Below, one piece after another: positions 24,601 through 39,588 of a DNA stretch of 64,000 bases. Below the pieces are notes generated by a model, which saw only the letters and a program-made list of their open reading frames with translations, did no database searches and had not been told where the DNA came from. Each line of letters starts with the position of its first letter. Position 1 is the first letter of the stretch. The translations under genes and the position numbers were made by a program. Origin of the DNA: Paraphaeosphaeria minitans (lineage: Eukaryota > Ascomycota > Dothideomycetes > Pleosporales > Didymosphaeriaceae); assembly GCA_015832175.1 (NCBI GenBank), contig WJXW01000021.1, forward strand, positions 1 to 64,000. Direction: 5' to 3'.

Positions 24601-25708
24601 CTATAGGAGTTATATAGATGTTACTATTACTATCTTTAAGAGGGGGCTAGCCACTCTTATAGGAGGTAGCTTAAGTAGTAAGCTTATTTTTTAGGGCCTT
24701 TATTTTAAGGTCTACTATAATTTATAAAAACCTAGTAATAGCTACGTTATAGTCCCCTTTAGGAACATCGCGGTTAAAGGCAACTATGTAAATTACACTA
24801 GATTATATAGTATAACTTACGTAGTTTCTTAGCGTTACCCTACTAGCTACTGCCCACCTCTACTAAGGTCTATTTAAAGTGGACGTAAAAGTTAGAGAAA
24901 CTTTTTCTAAAGCTTTACCTAATTATGTTAAGGCGTGCTTTAGCCTTTTACTAGGCATGTTTATTAGCGTATATAAAGGTAAGGTACTATATAAACGTTC
25001 ACAGGTTAAACTGGCTGTCTGCCCCCCTAGTTTAGTAGAAGGCTGCTACTGTGTCCTAAGGACTGTTATTTAGGTAGTCTTATATTAGCGCCTATTCTTT
25101 TTAGGGGGAGCTAATAAACTGCTTATTAGCCTAGAGCTTATAATTTATTATAACCTTCTAGGCCCTAAACTGTGTTTTTAAGCCCCTAAACTTAGTTAGG
25201 CTTAGGAGTAGTTTACGCTACAGAATTAGCTAGTTTATACTAGTAAATAAGGATCTGCCCTTTATAGTAAAAGTAGATAGGCCTAGGGCAGTGCTAGTAT
25301 AGGCCTATTAATATATAAAGAGCTTACGCAGCTCTTTATTCTAGAGTTATAGTATTTATATAGTAGAGTAGTCTTTGTCTCTAGTAGTAATTAAGTTCTA
25401 TAGTTATTTTACTAACTTAGCGATATTAGAGGCATCTATTAGTAGGTTATTCTAGACTTTATTATATTTCTTTGTTTCTTTAAACAACTCTTTTCTAGAA
25501 GAACTAGAATTTAATATTATAGGCTAGCCTTAGAGAATAAACAGAACTGTAAGTGCCAAATATAAAGAATAAATTCTAGGTATTAAGTCTCTATAGGGGG
25601 GTGTGCCGCTTATAAGAAGAGTTTTCCTTAGTAGGTCTACTTCTTTAGAGTAGTTTCTTTCCTTAAGATCCTTCTAAAGGCTAGAGCTATACCCTAGCCT
25701 ATTATATA
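18609..25708 (-). mobile_element. Ty3/Gypsy chromovirus element 3 of array (complete, RIPed)
   Basis: Plus-strand ORF about 19232-20330, pol about 20480-24470 with RT D-to-N site at 23085-23087, gag about 24475-25520, 5' LTR ending at 25708. No difference from element 2 was noticed by eye. Confidence 0.88.
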
Positions 25709-28700
25709 CTCTAGACCTTACTTAGTTTAAAACGTCTTATAGTTATAAAGTAAGCCTTAGAGATTTTAGAAGTATTATACTATAGTAAGGTAGTAGTGTA
25801 GAGGCGGCCCTAAGGTAGCCTTAGGGCGAGGGCCCTTATTAGGCAGTTTATTTATTTACCTTATTATTATAAGGTAATAGGACAGCGCTCCTGCCCTTTC
25901 TAATATAATTATTATATATCTATTACCTTAGCAGTGCGTTACTATTATAATCTCTTTATGTCTACATTACTTTACCTTCCCTTTTCTTTTCTCTACTCTC
26001 TCTTTCCTATACTAACTCTAACCTACGCCTATTCTAATTTTCTTAACTATCTACAACTACCTCTATCCCTATCTCCTTTTAGCCCTAATCTAGTTCCTCT
26101 CCTATTCCTGCGCTATGCGCCCCTATACTCTTATTAGCCTCTTAGCCCTTTTTTTTAGCGTTCTGTTTACAGCTGCAGCTAATATTAATATTATTAATAA
26201 TAGCCTCTAAAGTAGTGCCGCCTTAGCAGATCTTTTTAGTCCTAGTAGTAGTAGTAATAATAACCTTTTAGACCTAAACTAGCGCCTTACTAAGCCTAGC
26301 TATACGTATACTAAAGAGGAGATTAATAACACTAAAATAGAAGAGATTCTTTAGAGCCTTAACACGCCTACGTAGTAGTCTAATAGTAGTAATTACTTTT
26401 ACTTTTTTATAACCTCTAAAAAGCGCGTACTAGCTAATTACTTTAACCCTATTACTTCTACCTATACTCTAAAGTAGCTTTGTGTTACTAAGAGCGTAGT
26501 CCTTTAAAGAGATAGTTTAGATAAAGAGCTAGCTAACCCTAATATAGGCCTTATATATATTAAATATATTAGGCGCCTAAAGCGGCTTAGGCGCGTAGAG
26601 TAAGTCTATAGCCTTATATTCTAGGCTATTATTAATATTTATATAGCTATTAACTATTCTAGGGCTACTCCTATAGTGCCTACTATTGCACTAAGGCTAC
26701 TTACTAGTATAATTCTGCCCCTTTTACTAATAACCTAGGCCTAAGGCAGGCTCTGCGCCTCTAGATTAAATATATAAAGTAAGGCTAGATTAATAGTAAT
26801 TTGTATATCTATAATCCTAGAATATATAGCACTAACCCCTAGAAGCCTATAACTAGAACGCTGCTTACTTTTATAGTAGAGTTCTACTACTTAGCCTAGT
26901 AGTATAAGCGGTACCTAAACTTAGCACTTAAGAACTCTAGCCTAATTTAGGAGCTAGGCTCCCCTACTATACTCCTACTTTAGTATAGTAATAGAATAGT
27001 AGTTGCCCCCCCTAGTATAGATATAGCCCTAGTAGCACCTTCGCTCTAAATAACTCTAGTCTAGCGTAGTAGTAACTATAATTAGAATCTAGTAGCGTTA
27101 GCTAATAATATAGCAAGGTAGATAAATAATATAGGAAATTATATCTAGTAATTTAAGGAGAGTATAGGCTAGCGCCTAGATAAAATAATCTAGATTTAAG
27201 CGTAGACTACTAACCTACTTACTACTATTATAGAGCGACTTAGAATAGCTCCTAGCTAACGCTACTTTACTTTTTTAGTAGCCCTAGCCTAATAGCGTAT
27301 ACCCTTTAACCTATATTAAGAGCCTTATAAAGTAACTTTATCTAAGCCTTTATCTAGGGCTAGCTTAGTACACCCTTTTAGGTGCTGCTACTACTAGTGT
27401 AAAAAATAATATAGTTATTATAGCCCCCCTTTATTCTTACTTAGTGTTACTTTAGTGCCGCTTTAGTTATAGCAACTTTAGGGCTAATAGTCTTTAGTAG
27501 TTTTTAGATAGATAGCGCCTCTACTAAGTTAGTAGAAGAATAAATTCTTAAATACCTATTATAGCTTCTTTTATAATATTTATGTGTTCTTCCCTATAGG
27601 CTAGATAGGACTATTATTATGCCTATAGTCCCCCTAGGTGGCCTTAAAGTAGTCTAGAGCTATAGTATCTATAATATTTTTAACTAGCACCTAAGTTAGC
27701 AATACCTACTTAGTTTACTTTACTAGCGCCTATTATTATTTTCTTTAGGTGTTCTTAATGCGTAGAATCTCCTCTACTTCCTATTTATATAGGTCTAGGT
27801 CTACTTCTTCTAGCTCTAGAGCTAGGCCTAGCTAGGCGTTAGTCTAGGTCTAACTAGATAAGGAATTATCCACTACTTACTTAAGAAGGTTAATATAGAC
27901 AGTCTTATAGAAATTGCTAGACAGGTCTAGTGTTACTATAAGTAGGAATAGTATAGCTATTATAGTATATTTAACTTTAAGCTAGTTAAGTTTCTTCTTT
28001 AACTAGTTAGTTTTTACGTTATATAGCGAGAACTATATCTTATTTCTAACTTAGAATTACTTTATAAGGTAGTAGGTATAGTTTATAGCCTTTATAGTAC
28101 GCTACTATTTATAAGTAATAGTAGCTTAGGCTAAAGCTATCCCTCTCTTAAGGTAGTCTAGGAAGTGCTTTACCCTCTTAGTAGAGGTGTAAGTAGACTC
28201 TACTAGTAAGGGGATTTTCTTAAAGAAATTAACGTAATATCTATTTAGTAGAAGGTTTAGGCTTAGGCCTATAGTAGTAGATACTCTATTATTTAATATA
28301 AGCTAGTAGGCTAGGAGGTAGTCTAGCTAGTCTATCTATTTAAAGTTAACTATAATGTGGAGGACTAAAAGTACCTCTTAGTTTACCCTTTCTATGCCGC
28401 TGTTAGTCTAGGGGTAGTATACTATAGAGAGGAGTTATTTTATTTTAGTTAATTTATATAGTGTAGTCTAGAACTTCCCTAGCTAGTCTAAGCCTCTGTC
28501 TATAATTAGTAAGGTAGGGAAGCTATAGAACTACTACTATATATTATAGAAGTAGGCTATATAGTACTTTGCTATTATAGAAGTTATAGCTTCTAGTTAT
28601 ATATACTTTAATAGTCTATTAGTAATTATAAGTAGATATCGCGGTGCTGCTATAGAGGCCTAGGGGAGGTCTATTATAAAATCTATTAAGAGTTGCGCCT

Positions 28701-31700
28701 AGTACTAGTTTATAATTAGGAGTGGCTATAGGAGATTTTACTACTTCTATTAGTCTATATATATTCTTACGTAGTAGTAATTATGTATAAATTAGGCGAC
28801 GTCTTTAGATATATTATCCTAGTAGTAGTTCTAGTAGATAATTTTAAATGTAGAGTTCTTAGAATAGCCTATAACTGGAGACTTATGTGCGCGCTATATA
28901 ATAGTAGTAGTAAAAGGTTTCTAAGCTAGGACCTAAAGGACTCTACGCTATAAGAGAGACCTATATATACTAATTATATAGTCTCTAATTTATTAGGAGG
29001 TAGCGGCTGCTATAGGGAATATATAGTCGCTATAGTGTACCGCCTTAAGCCTAATATAGTAGAGGGGGAACTCTACTATAGCTACGTTCTAGAGTGCCTA
29101 TAGATACGTGTTAGTAAAAATCTAAACCCCTACTAGCGCTGTTAAAAATCGCGTCTATACTAGGATAGCCTAGATAGTTCTAGGCACTATTAGTGGGGCG
29201 TTTATTCTTATTTACTAGGTTATATTTTACTTACGCTAGCTTAGTGCGTCTAGTCTAGCTATCTAGGATTTAGGCTAGTAGTAGAGGTAGAAGTAAAAAG
29301 TAGAGAGTAACTCTAACTACTAGTGCTAGCGCTTATTTAATTCTTAGATCTTTATAAAGTATTTAAGGTTCTTATAGTCTATTAGAATTTTAAAAGGGCG
29401 CGCTACTTCTATTAGCTCTAGTCTCTATACTTATAGAGCCTACATAATTATAAGTAGCTCTTTGTTATAAATAGTATAGTTCTGCTAGGCTAGTGTTAGG
29501 GCTATAGAGTAGTAGGCTATAAGGTGCTAGATCCCTTTAATACGTTAGAAGAGGTAGGCCCTAGTAGCGCTACCTAAGTAGTTTGCCTCTACTAGCGTGT
29601 TACGCTCTAGGTCCTAGAGCGCTAGGATAGGGCCCTATATAAATATATCCTTTAGGGCTTAAAAGGCCTCTTATTCCCTAAGGCCCTATTAAAACAGGAC
29701 CCCTTTCTTAGTAAGGGTATATAGGGGTGCAGCCTACTTAGAGAATTAGAGGAGAAAGTTGCGATAGAAGTTAGTAAAGCTAATAAAGTAGTAGACTATA
29801 CGCACTATAAAAGGGGTGTCCTATTAATTAATTACTTATATTTTTACTAGATTAGGGCAAATAGCCTTACCTACTATAATAAGATACCCTAGGTACCTAA
29901 CCTCTATTATCGCGAATTTATATTTCCTTAGATCTATATATAGTCTAGCTTTCTAGAGGAGTCCTAGCACTTATCGCATATAGTCCTAGTGTTAGCGTAG
30001 GAGCCCTATTATATAGATAAGGATATTATCTAGGTAAGCTATATATATATTGCCTAGGGTATCCTTTAGAGCGCTATTAATATAGCGCTAAAATATAATA
30101 GGTGCCCTAGTTAGTCTAAATAAGACTACTAACTACTTAAAGAGGCCAAACTAAGTATAGAATATAGTATAGTGTTCTTCCCCCTCTATAACTTATAGCT
30201 TATAGAAGGTAGCGTAGATATTTACTTTTATAAACTAAGTAGCCTAAGAGAGGGTGCGTAGTGTCTCTTTAATAAGTAGGAGAAAATACTAATCTAGCTT
30301 AGAGATTATATTAATCTCCTAATAGTTAATATATAGGCGCTATTTCCCCCTAAGCTTTAGAGCTAGAAGGACTAAAGCACCTACTAAAAAGGAGCTAGCT
30401 TATATTTAGCTTTTATCTATAAGTTCTGTAAGTTAGTGCTAGAGTTCTGCTAGCTAATCTCTAGACATACTATATAGTAGGCCCTAGGGTAGTTTTAGGA
30501 AGGAGCTGTTTAGGGTCTACTTTAAGTAGATATAGTAGTCTAATATACCTTAGTGTAGTAGGAGGCTAGACACCTTAGTTTTATTAAAGATAGTAGTGTA
30601 CTCTACTAGTTCTAAGGGAAAAGTCCTGCTATTTTTAGTAAAGCCTAGCCCTACTATATTATAGGGGGGTAGAGGTCTTACTATATAAAGAAGTATTATT
30701 ATAAGTATCTAAGTAATATTTTAGAGCAAAGTTAGGAATACCCTTTTCTAGTTTTTATTTAGAGTATTAAAAGGTGTTATGTTATTCTCCTTATCTACTA
30801 GTGTAGCGAGGAGGCCCTACCTCTCTACTGCCTAGGTGTTAAGAGTAATAAGACCCCTAGCCGCGCTAATTATAATTTTACTACTATAGATATTTACTAC
30901 TACTCTAGACTTAGCTAGCTAGGGGGCCCCTAGAAATATATTCTAGTAGAGGTTAGGGATTATATAAGTGTAAAGGGTCTATTACTACCTAGATATATTA
31001 TAAAGTACTACTACTATTTCTATAATAAAGGTCTATAGTAATAACCTAGCAGCCTATTCTAGCTCTTAGGCTAAAATTATAATATGCTATAGTAAAAGCA
31101 AATTTACTAGCTTAGGGCTAATTACTATAAAGTATTTACACTTTATATTAATTAGGGCCTCTATATACTATGTGCTATTAAGGAAGACGTAGAGGGTGAA
31201 GGTAGGCCTATTTATGCCTACCCTAGCCTTAGCCACTTTAACTATTACAGCTCGCCCTAATTATACCTCTATTAATACTATTACGCTTAGCCCCTATATT
31301 AGCGCTAAACTAGAGGCTATTCTTTTCCTAACTAAATACTTGTCTTATTATACTAAAGTTAGGTTATAATTGCTTAGAGTAAAACTGTATTAAGGTAGGC
31401 TCTAGCTATATAGTTAGGCTTACTATAGTAAGTATACACGCCTACGTTCTAGTGTTACTAGAAGATATATTTAAGTATCTAGTTTAGGCGCTACTTACCC
31501 GCCTCTTTACTAGCTTAGGGCTAGGTTAAAGTTAAAGCTACTATAGGAGTTATATAGATGTTACTATTACTATCTTTAAGAGGGGGCTAGCCACTCTTAT
31601 AGGAGGTAGCTTAAGTAGTAAGCTTATTTTTTAGGGCCTTTATTTTAAGGTCTACTATAATTTATAAAAACCTAGTAATAGCTACGTTATAGTCCCCTTT

Positions 31701-32648
31701 AGGAACATCGCGGTTAAAGGCAACTATGTAAATTACACTAGATTATATAGTATAACTTACGTAGTTTCTTAGCGTTACCCTACTAGCTACTGCCCACCTC
31801 TACTAAGGTCTATTTAAAGTGGACGTAAAAGTTAGAGAAACTTTTTCTAAAGCTTTACCTAATTATGTTAAGGCGTGCTTTAGCCTTTTACTAGGCATGT
31901 TTATTAGCGTATATAAAGGTAAGGTACTATATAAACGTTCACAGGTTAAACTGGCTGTCTGCCCCCCTAGTTTAGTAGAAGGCTGCTACTGTGTCCTAAG
32001 GACTGTTATTTAGGTAGTCTTATATTAGCGCCTATTCTTTTTAGGGGGAGCTAATAAACTGCTTATTAGCCTAGAGCTTATAATTTATTATAACCTTCTA
32101 GGCCCTAAACTGTGTTTTTAAGCCCCTAAACTTAGTTAGGCTTAGGAGTAGTTTACGCTACAGAATTAGCTAGTTTATACTAGTAAATAAGGATCTGCCC
32201 TTTATAGTAAAAGTAGATAGGCCTAGGGCAGTGCTAGTATAGGCCTATTAATATATAAAGAGCTTACGCAGCTCTTTATTCTAGAGTTATAGTATTTATA
32301 TAGTAGAGTAGTCTTTGTCTCTAGTAGTAATTAAGTTCTATAGTTATTTTACTAACTTAGCGATATTAGAGGCATCTATTAGTAGGTTATTCTAGACTTT
32401 ATTATATTTCTTTGTTTCTTTAAACAACTCTTTTCTAGAAGAACTAGAATTTAATATTATAGGCTAGCCTTAGAGAATAAACAGAACTGTAAGTGCCAAA
32501 TATAAAGAATAAATTCTAGGTATTAAGTCTCTATAGGGGGGTGTGCCGCTTATAAGAAGAGTTTTCCTTAGTAGGTCTACTTCTTTAGAGTAGTTTCTTT
32601 CCTTAAGATCCTTCTAAAGGCTAGAGCTATACCCTAGCCTATTATATA
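25549..32648 (-). mobile_element. Ty3/Gypsy chromovirus element 4 of array (complete, RIPed)
   Basis: Plus-strand ORF about 26172-27270, pol about 27420-31410 with RT D-to-N site at 30025-30027, gag about 31415-32460, 5' LTR ending at 32648. Confidence 0.88.
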
Positions 32649-35600
32649 CTCTAGACCTTACTTAGTTTAAAACGTCTTATAGTTATAAAGTAAGCCTTAG
32701 AGATTTTAGAAGTATTATACTATAGTAAGGTAGTAGTGTAGAGGCGGCCCTAAGGTAGCCTTAGGGCGAGGGCCCTTATTAGGCAGTTTATTTATTTACC
32801 TTATTATTATAAGGTAATAGGACAGCGCTCCTGCCCTTTCTAATATAATTATTATATATCTATTACCTTAGCAGTGCGTTACTATTATAATCTCTTTATG
32901 TCTACATTACTTTACCTTCCCTTTTCTTTTCTCTACTCTCTCTTTCCTATACTAACTCTAACCTACGCCTATTCTAATTTTCTTAACTATCTACAACTAC
33001 CTCTATCCCTATCTCCTTTTAGCCCTAATCTAGTTCCTCTCCTATTCCTGCGCTATGCGCCCCTATACTCTTATTAGCCTCTTAGCCCTTTTTTTTAGCG
33101 TTCTGTTTACAGCTGCAGCTAATATTAATATTATTAATAATAGCCTCTAAAGTAGTGCCGCCTTAGCAGATCTTTTTAGTCCTAGTAGTAGTAGTAATAA
33201 TAACCTTTTAGACCTAAACTAGCGCCTTACTAAGCCTAGCTATACGTATACTAAAGAGGAGATTAATAACACTAAAATAGAAGAGATTCTTTAGAGCCTT
33301 AACACGCCTACGTAGTAGTCTAATAGTAGTAATTACTTTTACTTTTTTATAACCTCTAAAAAGCGCGTACTAGCTAATTACTTTAACCCTATTACTTCTA
33401 CCTATACTCTAAAGTAGCTTTGTGTTACTAAGAGCGTAGTCCTTTAAAGAGATAGTTTAGATAAAGAGCTAGCTAACCCTAATATAGGCCTTATATATAT
33501 TAAATATATTAGGCGCCTAAAGCGGCTTAGGCGCGTAGAGTAAGTCTATAGCCTTATATTCTAGGCTATTATTAATATTTATATAGCTATTAACTATTCT
33601 AGGGCTACTCCTATAGTGCCTACTATTGCACTAAGGCTACTTACTAGTATAATTCTGCCCCTTTTACTAATAACCTAGGCCTAAGGCAGGCTCTGCGCCT
33701 CTAGATTAAATATATAAAGTAAGGCTAGATTAATAGTAATTTGTATATCTATAATCCTAGAATATATAGCACTAACCCCTAGAAGCCTATAACTAGAACG
33801 CTGCTTACTTTTATAGTAGAGTTCTACTACTTAGCCTAGTAGTATAAGCGGTACCTAAACTTAGCACTTAAGAACTCTAGCCTAATTTAGGAGCTAGGCT
33901 CCCCTACTATACTCCTACTTTAGTATAGTAATAGAATAGTAGTTGCCCCCCCTAGTATAGATATAGCCCTAGTAGCACCTTCGCTCTAAATAACTCTAGT
34001 CTAGCGTAGTAGTAACTATAATTAGAATCTAGTAGCGTTAGCTAATAATATAGCAAGGTAGATAAATAATATAGGAAATTATATCTAGTAATTTAAGGAG
34101 AGTATAGGCTAGCGCCTAGATAAAATAATCTAGATTTAAGCGTAGACTACTAACCTACTTACTACTATTATAGAGCGACTTAGAATAGCTCCTAGCTAAC
34201 GCTACTTTACTTTTTTAGTAGCCCTAGCCTAATAGCGTATACCCTTTAACCTATATTAAGAGCCTTATAAAGTAACTTTATCTAAGCCTTTATCTAGGGC
34301 TAGCTTAGTACACCCTTTTAGGTGCTGCTACTACTAGTGTAAAAAATAATATAGTTATTATAGCCCCCCTTTATTCTTACTTAGTGTTACTTTAGTGCCG
34401 CTTTAGTTATAGCAACTTTAGGGCTAATAGTCTTTAGTAGTTTTTAGATAGATAGCGCCTCTACTAAGTTAGTAGAAGAATAAATTCTTAAATACCTATT
34501 ATAGCTTCTTTTATAATATTTATGTGTTCTTCCCTATAGGCTAGATAGGACTATTATTATGCCTATAGTCCCCCTAGGTGGCCTTAAAGTAGTCTAGAGC
34601 TATAGTATCTATAATATTTTTAACTAGCACCTAAGTTAGCAATACCTACTTAGTTTACTTTACTAGCGCCTATTATTATTTTCTTTAGGTGTTCTTAATG
34701 CGTAGAATCTCCTCTACTTCCTATTTATATAGGTCTAGGTCTACTTCTTCTAGCTCTAGAGCTAGGCCTAGCTAGGCGTTAGTCTAGGTCTAACTAGATA
34801 AGGAATTATCCACTACTTACTTAAGAAGGTTAATATAGACAGTCTTATAGAAATTGCTAGACAGGTCTAGTGTTACTATAAGTAGGAATAGTATAGCTAT
34901 TATAGTATATTTAACTTTAAGCTAGTTAAGTTTCTTCTTTAACTAGTTAGTTTTTACGTTATATAGCGAGAACTATATCTTATTTCTAACTTAGAATTAC
35001 TTTATAAGGTAGTAGGTATAGTTTATAGCCTTTATAGTACGCTACTATTTATAAGTAATAGTAGCTTAGGCTAAAGCTATCCCTCTCTTAAGGTAGTCTA
35101 GGAAGTGCTTTACCCTCTTAGTAGAGGTGTAAGTAGACTCTACTAGTAAGGGGATTTTCTTAAAGAAATTAACGTAATATCTATTTAGTAGAAGGTTTAG
35201 GCTTAGGCCTATAGTAGTAGATACTCTATTATTTAATATAAGCTAGTAGGCTAGGAGGTAGTCTAGCTAGTCTATCTATTTAAAGTTAACTATAATGTGG
35301 AGGACTAAAAGTACCTCTTAGTTTACCCTTTCTATGCCGCTGTTAGTCTAGGGGTAGTATACTATAGAGAGGAGTTATTTTATTTTAGTTAATTTATATA
35401 GTGTAGTCTAGAACTTCCCTAGCTAGTCTAAGCCTCTGTCTATAATTAGTAAGGTAGGGAAGCTATAGAACTACTACTATATATTATAGAAGTAGGCTAT
35501 ATAGTACTTTGCTATTATAGAAGTTATAGCTTCTAGTTATATATACTTTAATAGTCTATTAGTAATTATAAGTAGATATCGCGGTGCTGCTATAGAGGCC

Positions 35601-38600
35601 TAGGGGAGGTCTATTATAAAATCTATTAAGAGTTGCGCCTAGTACTAGTTTATAATTAGGAGTGGCTATAGGAGATTTTACTACTTCTATTAGTCTATAT
35701 ATATTCTTACGTAGTAGTAATTATGTATAAATTAGGCGACGTCTTTAGATATATTATCCTAGTAGTAGTTCTAGTAGATAATTTTAAATGTAGAGTTCTT
35801 AGAATAGCCTATAACTGGAGACTTATGTGCGCGCTATATAATAGTAGTAGTAAAAGGTTTCTAAGCTAGGACCTAAAGGACTCTACGCTATAAGAGAGAC
35901 CTATATATACTAATTATATAGTCTCTAATTTATTAGGAGGTAGCGGCTGCTATAGGGAATATATAGTCGCTATAGTGTACCGCCTTAAGCCTAATATAGT
36001 AGAGGGGGAACTCTACTATAGCTACGTTCTAGAGTGCCTATAGATACGTGTTAGTAAAAATCTAAACCCCTACTAGCGCTGTTAAAAATCGCGTCTATAC
36101 TAGGATAGCCTAGATAGTTCTAGGCACTATTAGTGGGGCGTTTATTCTTATTTACTAGGTTATATTTTACTTACGCTAGCTTAGTGCGTCTAGTCTAGCT
36201 ATCTAGGATTTAGGCTAGTAGTAGAGGTAGAAGTAAAAAGTAGAGAGTAACTCTAACTACTAGTGCTAGCGCTTATTTAATTCTTAGATCTTTATAAAGT
36301 ATTTAAGGTTCTTATAGTCTATTAGAATTTTAAAAGGGCGCGCTACTTCTATTAGCTCTAGTCTCTATACTTATAGAGCCTACATAATTATAAGTAGCTC
36401 TTTGTTATAAATAGTATAGTTCTGCTAGGCTAGTGTTAGGGCTATAGAGTAGTAGGCTATAAGGTGCTAGATCCCTTTAATACGTTAGAAGAGGTAGGCC
36501 CTAGTAGCGCTACCTAAGTAGTTTGCCTCTACTAGCGTGTTACGCTCTAGGTCCTAGAGCGCTAGGATAGGGCCCTATATAAATATATCCTTTAGGGCTT
36601 AAAAGGCCTCTTATTCCCTAAGGCCCTATTAAAACAGGACCCCTTTCTTAGTAAGGGTATATAGGGGTGCAGCCTACTTAGAGAATTAGAGGAGAAAGTT
36701 GCGATAGAAGTTAGTAAAGCTAATAAAGTAGTAGACTATACGCACTATAAAAGGGGTGTCCTATTAATTAATTACTTATATTTTTACTAGATTAGGGCAA
36801 ATAGCCTTACCTACTATAATAAGATACCCTAGGTACCTAACCTCTATTATCGCGAATTTATATTTCCTTAGATCTATATATAGTCTAGCTTTCTAGAGGA
36901 GTCCTAGCACTTATCGCATATAGTCCTAGTGTTAGCGTAGGAGCCCTATTATATAGATAAGGATATTATCTAGGTAAGCTATATATATATTGCCTAGGGT
37001 ATCCTTTAGAGCGCTATTAATATAGCGCTAAAATATAATAGGTGCCCTAGTTAGTCTAAATAAGACTACTAACTACTTAAAGAGGCCAAACTAAGTATAG
37101 AATATAGTATAGTGTTCTTCCCCCTCTATAACTTATAGCTTATAGAAGGTAGCGTAGATATTTACTTTTATAAACTAAGTAGCCTAAGAGAGGGTGCGTA
37201 GTGTCTCTTTAATAAGTAGGAGAAAATACTAATCTAGCTTAGAGATTATATTAATCTCCTAATAGTTAATATATAGGCGCTATTTCCCCCTAAGCTTTAG
37301 AGCTAGAAGGACTAAAGCACCTACTAAAAAGGAGCTAGCTTATATTTAGCTTTTATCTATAAGTTCTGTAAGTTAGTGCTAGAGTTCTGCTAGCTAATCT
37401 CTAGACATACTATATAGTAGGCCCTAGGGTAGTTTTAGGAAGGAGCTGTTTAGGGTCTACTTTAAGTAGATATAGTAGTCTAATATACCTTAGTGTAGTA
37501 GGAGGCTAGACACCTTAGTTTTATTAAAGATAGTAGTGTACTCTACTAGTTCTAAGGGAAAAGTCCTGCTATTTTTAGTAAAGCCTAGCCCTACTATATT
37601 ATAGGGGGGTAGAGGTCTTACTATATAAAGAAGTATTATTATAAGTATCTAAGTAATATTTTAGAGCAAAGTTAGGAATACCCTTTTCTAGTTTTTATTT
37701 AGAGTATTAAAAGGTGTTATGTTATTCTCCTTATCTACTAGTGTAGCGAGGAGGCCCTACCTCTCTACTGCCTAGGTGTTAAGAGTAATAAGACCCCTAG
37801 CCGCGCTAATTATAATTTTACTACTATAGATATTTACTACTACTCTAGACTTAGCTAGCTAGGGGGCCCCTAGAAATATATTCTAGTAGAGGTTAGGGAT
37901 TATATAAGTGTAAAGGGTCTATTACTACCTAGATATATTATAAAGTACTACTACTATTTCTATAATAAAGGTCTATAGTAATAACCTAGCAGCCTATTCT
38001 AGCTCTTAGGCTAAAATTATAATATGCTATAGTAAAAGCAAATTTACTAGCTTAGGGCTAATTACTATAAAGTATTTACACTTTATATTAATTAGGGCCT
38101 CTATATACTATGTGCTATTAAGGAAGACGTAGAGGGTGAAGGTAGGCCTATTTATGCCTACCCTAGCCTTAGCCACTTTAACTATTACAGCTCGCCCTAA
38201 TTATACCTCTATTAATACTATTACGCTTAGCCCCTATATTAGCGCTAAACTAGAGGCTATTCTTTTCCTAACTAAATACTTGTCTTATTATACTAAAGTT
38301 AGGTTATAATTGCTTAGAGTAAAACTGTATTAAGGTAGGCTCTAGCTATATAGTTAGGCTTACTATAGTAAGTATACACGCCTACGTTCTAGTGTTACTA
38401 GAAGATATATTTAAGTATCTAGTTTAGGCGCTACTTACCCGCCTCTTTACTAGCTTAGGGCTAGGTTAAAGTTAAAGCTACTATAGGAGTTATATAGATG
38501 TTACTATTACTATCTTTAAGAGGGGGCTAGCCACTCTTATAGGAGGTAGCTTAAGTAGTAAGCTTATTTTTTAGGGCCTTTATTTTAAGGTCTACTATAA

Positions 38601-39588
38601 TTTATAAAAACCTAGTAATAGCTACGTTATAGTCCCCTTTAGGAACATCGCGGTTAAAGGCAACTATGTAAATTACACTAGATTATATAGTATAACTTAC
38701 GTAGTTTCTTAGCGTTACCCTACTAGCTACTGCCCACCTCTACTAAGGTCTATTTAAAGTGGACGTAAAAGTTAGAGAAACTTTTTCTAAAGCTTTACCT
38801 AATTATGTTAAGGCGTGCTTTAGCCTTTTACTAGGCATGTTTATTAGCGTATATAAAGGTAAGGTACTATATAAACGTTCACAGGTTAAACTGGCTGTCT
38901 GCCCCCCTAGTTTAGTAGAAGGCTGCTACTGTGTCCTAAGGACTGTTATTTAGGTAGTCTTATATTAGCGCCTATTCTTTTTAGGGGGAGCTAATAAACT
39001 GCTTATTAGCCTAGAGCTTATAATTTATTATAACCTTCTAGGCCCTAAACTGTGTTTTTAAGCCCCTAAACTTAGTTAGGCTTAGGAGTAGTTTACGCTA
39101 CAGAATTAGCTAGTTTATACTAGTAAATAAGGATCTGCCCTTTATAGTAAAAGTAGATAGGCCTAGGGCAGTGCTAGTATAGGCCTATTAATATATAAAG
39201 AGCTTACGCAGCTCTTTATTCTAGAGTTATAGTATTTATATAGTAGAGTAGTCTTTGTCTCTAGTAGTAATTAAGTTCTATAGTTATTTTACTAACTTAG
39301 CGATATTAGAGGCATCTATTAGTAGGTTATTCTAGACTTTATTATATTTCTTTGTTTCTTTAAACAACTCTTTTCTAGAAGAACTAGAATTTAATATTAT
39401 AGGCTAGCCTTAGAGAATAAACAGAACTGTAAGTGCCAAATATAAAGAATAAATTCTAGGTATTAAGTCTCTATAGGGGGGTGTGCCGCTTATAAGAAGA
39501 GTTTTCCTTAGTAGGTCTACTTCTTTAGAGTAGTTTCTTTCCTTAAGATCCTTCTAAAGGCTAGAGCTATACCCTAGCCTATTATATA
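32489..39588 (-). mobile_element. Ty3/Gypsy chromovirus element 5 of array (complete, RIPed)
   Basis: Plus-strand ORF about 33112-34210, pol about 34360-38350 with RT D-to-N site at 36965-36967, gag about 38355-39400, 5' LTR ending at 39588. Confidence 0.88.
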